Source: Verrucomicrobiales bacterium (lineage in GTDB: Bacteria; Verrucomicrobiota; Verrucomicrobiia; Verrucomicrobiales; Verrucomicrobiaceae). Taken from it: 17,865 nucleotides of DNA. Under the pieces are notes generated by a model, which was not told the DNA's origin, ran no database searches, and saw only the letters and a list, made by a program, of their open reading frames with translations. The position numbers and the translations under genes are program-made. The stretch covers positions 1,145 to 19,009 of the forward strand of contig DNXB01000533.1 in the NCBI GenBank assembly GCA_003506995.1, read 5' to 3'. Below, piece after piece: positions 10,790-16,780 of the stretch; the stretch's first letter is position 1, and every line of letters starts with the position of its first letter.

Positions 10790-12634
10790 TCACTCCCGCA
10801 CCGTGCTGATCGCCTCCGAATACACAAACTCGCCGCTGCGCCCGTCGAAGTATTGGAAAATGACCTGCGGGTGGGGATAGGCCACCCAGCGGGTGCCGCC
10901 GAGCTGTTGGGGCATGTTGTGGGCGTTGTTCACCTGCACGACGCAGTAGTACGGATACATGCGCTGCGGGCGCTCCAGGTCCGGCAGGATGTAGCTGCTC
11001 CAGCGGATGTCGCAGGTGCGTGGGCCGGACTTGTAGAGGCCGGTGGCCGGGCGGTTGCCCTCATCGTTGGCGGGGACGTGATTCACCGAGTTCAGCGGCC
11101 CGGAGGAGAATTCCCACACGCGGTCAGTGATCTTGATGGCGAAGCTGTTGTGCAGATCGGCGGTGAGGATGAAAACGGGCTTCTTCAGCGCTTCGAAAGC
11201 AGCGATCAGCTCCTCGCGCTCGGCGATGAGCGAGGTCCAGGCCTCGTCCTTGCCCTCGGTGAACTCATGACCGCCCGCGCCATTGTGCGGGATCATGAAA
11301 TTGACCGAGGAGACGATGAAAAAGAAGTCCGAGCTGCTGCGGCGCATCTCATCGAGCAGCCAGGCTTTTTGATCCTTGCCCAGGAAGCTCAAACCGGGCC
11401 GCGTGGGGTCTTTGATGTCATGCATCTCGCGGTGCGTCTTCGAGTCGATGATGAAGTAGTCGCAGTTCGACACGGTGTATTTGCCGTATGACTTCCGCCC
11501 GATGGAATACGCGCCCGTGCTGTCCGCGTAAGCCGCTGGGGTGATGCGCAGCCGATGCGGGTCAAGCACCTCCGTGATGCCAAACACGCCCGCGTTCGGA
11601 TTGCCCGGCGGTTCGTTGTCCAGCCGGATGTCGTCCTCGCCCGAGGTGATCTTGCCCCAATGGACATGCAGGTTCGCGGCCTGTGTCATGTCGAGCTTCG
11701 TGAAGTCGGCGCTCTCATCCACGAGGATGTCGTTGCCCCTTTTCAGCGTGGCGCTGCCGAAATGGATGACCTGCTTCGTCTCATACGGATTCGCCCAGCC
11801 CGCGTAATCCTCCCAAGCCTGAATGCCGATGTCACGAAACACGGCACGGCGTTCGCGAAAGCCAACGGTGCCGCAGCCGCGAATGTCATTCACCAGCTCA
11901 TGATCGTCGAAGGTGAAAACGGTGGGCATGTTCCGCTGCCACGCTGCCAGGTTCACGCCACGCGAGAGGTAGGTTTTGTAGTTCTCCCACACGCCAACGA
12001 TGTTCGGCACGAGGTTCACAAGGCGCGGTGCCTGCTCCGGCGTCAGACCGGCCTGCATGAGCCAGTCTGCGGCAGGCATGGAGCGATGCTCCTCATAGAT
12101 GAAGTCGCCGTTCATGATGGAAAACAGCGTTTTGCCATGCAGCTCGCGCAGCATCGTCGCATGCGTCGGCAAACTCGGCCCAATGCCGCTTTTCGGGTTC
12201 TGATTCGCGCAGGAGCCGAACTGGAAACGGAAATTGAACAACCCCTTCGGATTGTGCGTGGCCTCACGATGCGCCTCCACGCTCGGCAGCGTCCAAAAAC
12301 TGCCGCCAGGGCCGCTGGGCACCTTGCCGATGAAAATCTGGTAGTGGTAATGTGTCTGCGGCTTCAGACCCGTGAGTGTGATCGAGCCGGTGTGATCGCG
12401 ATCCGCGCTCGTTGCCACCACAGCGGAGGTTTGATCGAGATTTTCCGCGTTCACGCCATAACGCACCGCAAACTCGCCCGCCCGATGTGTCCGCGCCCAG
12501 ACCTTCACGCTATTCTCGGTGACGAGTCCCAGCATCGGCCCGTGCGTGACGTGGTTCGTGCTGTATTCCTCCAGCGGCACTTGGGCAGTGGCGATGGCGA
12601 CCGTGAGGCAAAGAAAAAGGGCAGGAAGATTCAT
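10790..12634 (-). CDS. PhoD-like alkaline phosphatase/phosphodiesterase, exported
   Basis: 614 aa from ATG 12634, chosen because MNLPALFLCLTVAIATAQ is a clean signal peptide; the frame extends upstream to 12706 without one. Residues about 30-115 form the beta-sandwich N-domain typical of PhoD (VKVWARTH, ITLTGLKPQTHYHYQIFIG). The metallophosphatase domain shows FGSCAN (139-144), NGDFIYEE (175-182), FTFDDHELVND (240-250), IIDSKTHREMHD (about 395-406), LGKDQKAWL (about 418-426) and TADLHN (491-496), matching the metal-binding blocks of the family. PhoD enzymes use Ca/Fe to hydrolyse phosphomonoesters and phosphodiesters outside the cytoplasm. An unusual segment of about 85-95 residues (about 300-388) separates the DDHE block from IIDSKTHRE. 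The gene is divergent from the sialate O-acetylesterase. The specific substrate is unknown. Confidence 0.85.
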   Translation of the reverse strand: MNLPALFLCLTVAIATAQVPLEEYSTNHVTHGPMLGLVTENSVKVWARTHRAGEFAVRYGVNAENLDQTSAVVATSADRDHTGSITLTGLKPQTHYHYQIFIGKVPSGPGGSFWTLPSVEAHREATHNPKGLFNFRFQFGSCANQNPKSGIGPSLPTHATMLRELHGKTLFSIMNGDFIYEEHRSMPAADWLMQAGLTPEQAPRLVNLVPNIVGVWENYKTYLSRGVNLAAWQRNMPTVFTFDDHELVNDIRGCGTVGFRERRAVFRDIGIQAWEDYAGWANPYETKQVIHFGSATLKRGNDILVDESADFTKLDMTQAANLHVHWGKITSGEDDIRLDNEPPGNPNAGVFGITEVLDPHRLRITPAAYADSTGAYSIGRKSYGKYTVSNCDYFIIDSKTHREMHDIKDPTRPGLSFLGKDQKAWLLDEMRRSSSDFFFIVSSVNFMIPHNGAGGHEFTEGKDEAWTSLIAEREELIAAFEALKKPVFILTADLHNSFAIKITDRVWEFSSGPLNSVNHVPANDEGNRPATGLYKSGPRTCDIRWSSYILPDLERPQRMYPYYCVVQVNNAHNMPQQLGGTRWVAYPHPQVIFQYFDGRSGEFVYSEAISTVRE

Positions 12635-12762
12635 CTTCGGATGGGAACGGCAGTTCAATGCGGCCTTATCTCGCGAATCGGCGTCCGCGCCAAATCTCCT
12701 CTGCAAGCTCGCGAGGCAGCCGGTCGTTAGGCACCCGCATGTCTCCTCGACGCTACTTTCCC
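12635..12762. promoter_or_regulatory. Divergent intergenic region with paired TCGCGA palindromes
   Basis: These 128 bp separate the starts of the PhoD-like gene (-) and the sialate O-acetylesterase (+), so they must hold at least one promoter for each. Two related palindromes, TCGCGA at 12671-12676 and CTCGCGAG at 12708-12715, could be operator half-sites for a shared regulator. No convincing -35/-10 pair was seen. Upstream in-frame starts of both genes reach into this region. Confidence 0.3.
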
Positions 12763-14493
12763 ATGAAAAGCATCCTCAGCCTCCTTCTCCTTACTCCCAG
12801 CCTGCTCCTGGCCGAGCTGAGCGTGCCGCACTTCTTCTCCGACCACATGATTCTCCAGCGCGAGCGTTCCGCCGTCATCTGGGGCAAGGCGGATGCCGGT
12901 GCGGAGATCAGCGTCGCCTTCAAAGGCAAGACAACGACAGCCAAAGCCGCTGCCGATGGCAAATGGCGGACACAGATCGAAACCGGTGCCGCTGACGCGA
13001 ATGGCACGGTGCTCACGATCTCGGCGGGCGCGGACAAGATCGAGATCCAAGACGTGCTCGTGGGCGAGGTGTGGTTCGCCTCCGGCCAGTCGAACATGTA
13101 TTACACCATGAATCGCTCGCCGGAATATGCGGGCCTCATTGCGGAGTCGAAACATCCCGCGCTGCGCATGTTCAACGCGCCGCTCGTCACGGCTGCGGAG
13201 AATCAAGACGACATCGAAGGCGTGTGGCAGGCATCCACACCGGAAACGGTGCCCGGCTTTTCCGCCGTGGCATTCTTCTTTGCGCGGAAGCTGCATCTGG
13301 AACTCGGTATTCCTGTCGGCGTGATCAAATCCGCGTGGGGCGGCAAGCCGGTGGAGACATTCACCAGCCGCGAGGCGCTGAACACACTGCCGGGCACAAA
13401 AGCGATGGTGGAGGCCACGCTGAAAGCCGAGGCGGAGTACGACCCGGCCAAGGCGCAGGCGGCTTATGAAACACAGCTCGCGAAATGGAAGGAAACCATG
13501 GCCGCGGCGAAGGGCAAATCCGCCGAGGAACGCAAGCGCCTGCCCAAGAAACCCGAGGCACCGAAGCGTCCGCTGCTCACCGAAGGCAAGCCCGGCGTGC
13601 TCTTCGCCTCGATGATCCATCCCTTCACCGGCTACACCATGCGCGGCGCGATCTGGTATCAGGGCGAAGGCAATGCCAAGGCCGGAGCCGTGCCGTATGA
13701 CCAGACGCTGCCGCTCATGATCAACGACTGGCGCAAGCGTTGGGCGGACGACTTCTCCTTCTACTATGTGCAGCTCGCCAGTTATCGCGCTCCCTCCACC
13801 GAACCCGGTGTGCCTGATCCATGGGCGCTGTGCCAGGACCGCATGCGACTTGTGCTCGAAACCACGCCGAAGACCGGCATGGCGATCATCAACGATGTCG
13901 GCGAGGCGGATGACATCCACCCAAAGAACAAAAAAGACCCCGGCGAACGTCTCGCCCGCTGGGCTTTGGCCAAAGATTACGGCAAGGAGCTGGTTTACTC
14001 CGGTCCGTTGTTCAAATCGAGCGCGGTGAAGGACGGCGCGATCCGCGTGACCTTTGATCAAAGCGGCACGGGCCTCAAATCACGCGACGGCGGCGCTTTG
14101 AAGCGTTTCGAGATCGCCGGGGCCGACAAAGTCTGGCACTGGGCCGACGCGAAAATCGACGGCACCGACGGCGTGCTCGTCAGCAGCGCCGAAGTGAAGC
14201 AGCCTTTGGCCGTGCGCTATGCCTGGGCCTCGAATCCCGAAGGCGCGAACCTCATCAACAGCGAAGGTCTGCCCGCCTCCGTCTTCCGCACAGATGACTG
14301 GGACGATGTGGAGGCCACTGTGAACACCGCCGCCAGCCCCACCAATGAGCGTCGTGCCCTCGCCGTGGAGATCAAAGCCCTCGCCGCCGAACGTGCCAAA
14401 CTCGACCGCAAAAGCCCCGAATACCAGGCGCTGAACAAGAAATTCCAGGAACTCATGACCAAGTTCAAAGAAGGCGCGCCGAGGCAAAAGTAG
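12763..14493 (+). CDS. Sialate O-acetylesterase (SASA, SGNH-fold), exported
   Basis: 576 aa from ATG 12763, chosen because MKSILSLLLLTPSLLLA is a compact signal peptide. Other in-frame Mets lie at 12739 and 12658, and no start has a strong Shine-Dalgarno. The N-terminal beta domain (about 18-98) is followed by the catalytic block GEVWFASGQSNM with nucleophile Ser110, the WYQGEGN block (298-304), and GEADDIHPKNK with the Asp383-His386 pair, which together make the SGNH-type triad of the family. A charged helical insertion (about 224-277, Lys/Glu/Ala-rich) sits between the blocks. The end is a short coiled helix (ALAAERAKLDRKSPEYQAL). The enzyme removes O-acetyl groups from sialic acids or, in many environmental bacteria, from other acetylated glycans. 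Its neighbours, a phosphatase and sulfatases, suggest a role in unmasking complex polysaccharides. The exact substrate is inferred only. Confidence 0.88.
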   Translation: MKSILSLLLLTPSLLLAELSVPHFFSDHMILQRERSAVIWGKADAGAEISVAFKGKTTTAKAAADGKWRTQIETGAADANGTVLTISAGADKIEIQDVLVGEVWFASGQSNMYYTMNRSPEYAGLIAESKHPALRMFNAPLVTAAENQDDIEGVWQASTPETVPGFSAVAFFFARKLHLELGIPVGVIKSAWGGKPVETFTSREALNTLPGTKAMVEATLKAEAEYDPAKAQAAYETQLAKWKETMAAAKGKSAEERKRLPKKPEAPKRPLLTEGKPGVLFASMIHPFTGYTMRGAIWYQGEGNAKAGAVPYDQTLPLMINDWRKRWADDFSFYYVQLASYRAPSTEPGVPDPWALCQDRMRLVLETTPKTGMAIINDVGEADDIHPKNKKDPGERLARWALAKDYGKELVYSGPLFKSSAVKDGAIRVTFDQSGTGLKSRDGGALKRFEIAGADKVWHWADAKIDGTDGVLVSSAEVKQPLAVRYAWASNPEGANLINSEGLPASVFRTDDWDDVEATVNTAASPTNERRALAVEIKALAAERAKLDRKSPEYQALNKKFQELMTKFKEGAPRQK

Positions 14494-14496
14494 CTG

Positions 14497-14511
14497 TCGA
14501 GTGGCACTCGA
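14497..14511. terminator. Short stem-loop between convergent esterase and sulfatase genes
   Basis: TCGAGT (14497-14502) and ACTCGA (14506-14511) form a perfect 6-bp stem with a GGC loop. It fills most of the 26-bp gap between two convergent stop codons. There is no U-tract, so terminator function is inferred from position. Confidence 0.4.
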
Positions 14512-14519
14512 AGTCGAAT

Positions 14520-15860
14520 CTACTTCCCGCCCTTCTTCTTTTTCTTCTTTTCTGAAGGGGGCTGGTTTTTCATCGCTTCCTGGAACTGCTGGTCGAGTCC
14601 GGCGGGGCGGGCGTCTTTATATTGATCGAGCACGGCCTGGAGCTTTGCCTTGGCGGCGCTTTGATCGCTGCTGAGGCTGCCTGCGAGGGCGGCTTTTTCA
14701 TCGGGATCAGCCTTGAGGTCGAAGAACTGGCCGCTGCGGTAGAGCTTGTGGCTGTGATCGAAGGCGAACTCCTTCACCGTGAGGTCGAGCCGCTGGCGCG
14801 GGGAATACCAGATGTAGAGCGACTCGCGTGGCGTGCCCGGCTCGCCCCGCAGTTGCGGCAGGAAGCTGACTCCATCGCTGTTTTCCGGCGCGGGAATTCC
14901 TGCGGCAGCGCAGATCGTCGGCAGGAAGTCGGCACAACTGATGAGATCGCGGTTCACGCGGCCCTGCTTCATCACGGCGGGCCAGCTTGTGATGAACGGC
15001 ACATGATGGCCGCTGTGCGTCGTGCTGCCTTTGCCGCCAGGGAAGTCCGCTCCTTTGAAACGTGTCGTCGCGCCTCTGCCTGTGCCGTTGTCGCCGAGGA
15101 ACATGAGCAGCGTGTTGTCTCGGATGCCGAGTTCGCCGAGCTTCGCGTCGAGACGACCGATCATCTTGTCCATGTAGGCTACCATCTCGGCGAAGTGTTT
15201 CACATCGCGTTGTTTGGCCTCGCTGCTGATCTTGGGATCCCAGTCCGGGCTGTCCGGCGTCGGCTGGTAGGGATCGTGCGTGAGGATCATCGGGTAGTAG
15301 AGGAAGAAGGGCTTCTCTTTGTGCTTCGTCACAAATTCGAGCGCGAAGTCGTTGATGAGCGTGGGGCCGTAGCTGCCCTGCGGGTATTCTTTTTCCTCGC
15401 CGTTGAGTTCCAGGCCAGGATTCGCGTAACGCGGCGGCCGGCGCGTCTGCTGCCAGAGCAGTGATTCATCGAATCCGAAGTGCTGCGGCGAGTCCTTCTC
15501 GTGTCCAAGCTGCCATTTGCCGCAGATGCCGGTGGCATAGCCCGCTTTCTTCAAAAGGTGCCCGAAGGTCGTCTCCGTGCGCACGAGCGTGCCGAAGTTC
15601 AGGTAATTGCGCACGTTGTACTTCCCCGTCATGAGCTGTACTCGTGTGGGCGTGCAAAGCGGCTGTGAGTGGCAGTGCTCGAAGCGCACGCCTGATGCAG
15701 CGAGGCGGTCGAGATTCGGCGTTTGATACGATTCACCGCCGTACGCGGTGACGCACTCGTAGCCGAAGTCATCAGCCATGATGAGGATGATGTTCGGCTG
15801 CGCCGAAAATGACGAATGCAGAATGACGAATGACGAAAAGAGGATGAGCAGCGGTTTCAT
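14520..15860 (-). CDS. Sulfatase (arylsulfatase A-like, Cys-type), exported
   Basis: 446 aa from ATG 15860. This Met is chosen because MKPLLILFSSFVILHSSFSA is a signal peptide leading straight into the family's first block; the frame also opens upstream to 15914. Metal ligands are Asp30 and Asp31 (IILIMADDFGYE). The formylglycine motif is C69-T-P-T-R73, so it needs a formylglycine-generating enzyme, which is not in the window. Lys115 and His120 lie in GICGKWQLGH, and LGDNGTGRG (about residue 255) supplies the remaining Asp/Asn ligands. Length is normal for a single-domain enzyme. Sulfatases of this family remove sulfate esters from polysaccharides or aryl compounds outside the cytoplasm. The signal peptide core is encoded by a heptamer repeat shared with the giant gene. 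The tail is a Lys run (EKKKKKKGGK). The stop faces that of the esterase gene 26 bp away. Confidence 0.92.
   Translation of the reverse strand: MKPLLILFSSFVILHSSFSAQPNIILIMADDFGYECVTAYGGESYQTPNLDRLAASGVRFEHCHSQPLCTPTRVQLMTGKYNVRNYLNFGTLVRTETTFGHLLKKAGYATGICGKWQLGHEKDSPQHFGFDESLLWQQTRRPPRYANPGLELNGEEKEYPQGSYGPTLINDFALEFVTKHKEKPFFLYYPMILTHDPYQPTPDSPDWDPKISSEAKQRDVKHFAEMVAYMDKMIGRLDAKLGELGIRDNTLLMFLGDNGTGRGATTRFKGADFPGGKGSTTHSGHHVPFITSWPAVMKQGRVNRDLISCADFLPTICAAAGIPAPENSDGVSFLPQLRGEPGTPRESLYIWYSPRQRLDLTVKEFAFDHSHKLYRSGQFFDLKADPDEKAALAGSLSSDQSAAKAKLQAVLDQYKDARPAGLDQQFQEAMKNQPPSEKKKKKKGGK
15808..15837 (-). repeat. Heptamer-phased repeat, site 3, in sulfatase signal-peptide core
   Basis: On the minus strand, with A = TTCGTCA and B = TTCTGCA, the order is A-A-B-A-TT. 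It matches 4472-4501 at 29 of 30 bases but is read in a different frame (TCG TCA TTC rather than TTC GTC AT), giving SSFVILHSS. This shows that the DNA, not the peptide, is the conserved unit. Confidence 0.85.
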
Positions 15861-15923
15861 GAATTTCAGGGCAGCAGGGTGATACGGCACACGTCCATCT
15901 CGGACGATAACCATTCTTTAGCA

Positions 15924-15968
15924 GATGATGCCAGTTCTGCGAATGCCAGTCCAAAGCTTTGCATCATC
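15924..15968. repeat. 8-bp inverted repeat upstream of the sulfatase
   Basis: GATGATGC at 15924-15931 is the exact reverse complement of GCATCATC at 15961-15968, with 29 bases between. It lies 64-108 bp upstream of the sulfatase start, where a promoter or operator would be. The interior holds CAGTTCTGCGAATGCCAG. The function is unknown; it could also be a leftover of the adjacent attC-like site. Confidence 0.35.
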
Positions 15969-15983
15969 GCTTGGCCCGAATTC

Positions 15984-16029
15984 GCTTAACGAGCCAAGCC
16001 CAGCGATAGCGGGAGCCGCATTGTTAGTC
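15984..16029 (-). repeat. Short attC-like imperfect palindrome at the end of the 95-aa gene
   Basis: Read on the minus strand, GACTAAC (16029 to 16023, containing the TAA stop of the 95-aa gene) and GTTAAGC (15990 to 15984) resemble the outer RYYYAAC and GTTRRRY cores of an integron attC site; the first has one mismatch. The interior contains a CCC(A)GC/GCGGG stem. At 46 bp it is shorter than the usual attC range, so this is tentative. Confidence 0.25.
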
Positions 16030-16311
16030 CTCAGGAGAGGATACTTCTCTTTTTTCAAGTCTTTCAACGGTCTTCTCTGCGCACCTCAGCGCTTTTTCTT
16101 TTCCGGTTAGAAACACGTTTTTTACCCAGTCTTTGTGCGGCGGCTGCTCTTTGCCGCCCTTTAATTTGCGAACAAACAGGGGCCTAAATCCGCTCCAATC
16201 TCCGTGCTTGCCACTCTCCAAATACTCCCGTGCTTTGCGAATGGCTTGCTCGAGAAATTCGATGCGATCAAGAACGGCCTTTTTCTTCGCGTTCATTGTT
16301 TTATTCGACAT
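16024..16311 (-). CDS. Small basic hypothetical protein, 95 aa, possible integron-type cassette gene
   Basis: Not recognised. The start is ATG 16311 (the next Met is residue 6), only 10 bp after a GTTAGGC core and with no clear Shine-Dalgarno. The protein is rich in Lys, Arg and Glu, with N-terminal (about 7-33, KKKAVLDRIEFLEQAIRKA) and C-terminal (about 70-88) helices around a middle with aromatic residues (HGDWSGFRPLFVRKLKGG). There is no signal peptide or membrane helix, so it is probably cytoplasmic. The gene fills almost the entire segment between two attC-like cores, with minimal leader and a stop inside the downstream site, which is the compact layout of a gene cassette. It is less GC-rich than its neighbours, consistent with acquisition. 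Confidence 0.6.
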   Translation of the reverse strand: MSNKTMNAKKKAVLDRIEFLEQAIRKAREYLESGKHGDWSGFRPLFVRKLKGGKEQPPHKDWVKNVFLTGKEKALRCAEKTVERLEKREVSSPED

Positions 16312-16321
16312 GGCGCCTGCC

Positions 16322-16431
16322 GCCTAACGTCCTGGATCAGGCGACGGTGACCGGAGAGCGGCGCTGACACGACAGATGCCATTCGAGCTGTTGCCTGCAT
16401 CCGTTTCGGCCATCATGATTGGGGTTTAGGC
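16322..16431 (-). repeat. attC-like site, 110 bp, between two small genes
   Basis: On the minus strand, GCCTAAAC (16431 to 16424) and GTTAGGC (16328 to 16322) are complementary ends with one extra A. They match the RYYYAAC...GTTRRRY pattern of integron attC sites, within the normal size range of about 57-141 bp. The upstream small gene ends inside it (stop at 16413-16415) and the next begins 10 bp after it, as in cassette arrays. No inner L-box pair is obvious, and a given heptamer such as GTTAGGC is expected about twice in this window by chance. Confidence 0.3.
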
Positions 16432-16598
16432 TGCCGTAGAATCCACCGAAGCCCGGCTACAATCATGATAGCAGCAACAACCCCAGTCGGGAAAATCCAT
16501 GCCGTAATGCTGCCAGCAGTCAGGGATAAATACACGAGCACAAAAAGACCGCACAGGAGAGTAAACCAACAGAACCAACGGGGAGGAGTGTGCTTCAT
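16413..16598 (-). CDS. Small two-helix membrane protein, 61 aa
   Basis: Not recognised. ATG 16598 is chosen because it gives a short basic start (MKHTPPR) leading directly into the first membrane helix; an in-frame ATG at 16649 adds 17 polar residues but falls in a palindrome. Helix 1 is about residues 8-27 (WFCWFTLLCGLFVLVYLSL) and helix 2 about 34-55 (WIFPTGVVAAIMIVAGLRWIL), followed by a short basic tail (RQPKPQS). It is probably an inner-membrane protein. The stop lies inside the attC-like site, so it could be the preceding cassette. No Shine-Dalgarno is clear. Confidence 0.5.
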   Translation of the reverse strand: MKHTPPRWFCWFTLLCGLFVLVYLSLTAGSITAWIFPTGVVAAIMIVAGLRWILRQPKPQS

Positions 16599-16639
16599 AT
16601 TCTTGGATTCACAGGTGCTCTGTTTCTTGGCCGACGTGT

Positions 16640-16691
16640 TTGTCCACAATAAATTGTGGGCGAATCGAATTCGTCCACAACCAAGCTTGTG
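16640..16691. promoter_or_regulatory. Palindromic spacer with repeated GTCCACAA motifs
   Basis: GTCCACAA occurs at 16642-16649 and 16673-16680, 31 bp apart (about three helical turns). The first is part of a 16-bp palindrome, CCACAAT-AA-ATTGTGG (16644-16659); the second is part of CACAA...TTGTG (16676-16691). TTGTCCACA (16640-16648) is one base from the E. coli DnaA-box consensus. It lies upstream of the 61-aa gene and downstream of the partial sulfatase. Binding by a regulator or DnaA is inferred only. Confidence 0.35.
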
Positions 16692-16780
16692 ACCTAATTT
16701 TTATCAAAATCCGTGAACGCAGGCAAGATACATTTCGTGGGCAGTTAGAAGACCCCCCAAGGCACCCCCGCTCATCTTTT

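Noticed and set aside
12726..12732. A further GTTAGGC core just upstream of the sialate O-acetylesterase, suggesting another attC-like site
   Set aside because: No RYYYAAC partner at attC distance was found, and about two copies of any 7-mer are expected by chance on both strands of this window.
12727..14061. Minus-strand open frame opposite the sialate O-acetylesterase
   Set aside because: The plus frame has the complete SGNH motif set; the antisense frame has no recognisable features.
14622..15464. Plus-strand open frame opposite the sulfatase
   Set aside because: The minus frame carries the sulfatase motifs in order; this one is a shadow without motifs.
16640..16691. Chromosomal origin (oriC)
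   Set aside because: Only one or two DnaA-box-like motifs, and none of dnaA, dnaN or gidA nearby; too little to call an origin.
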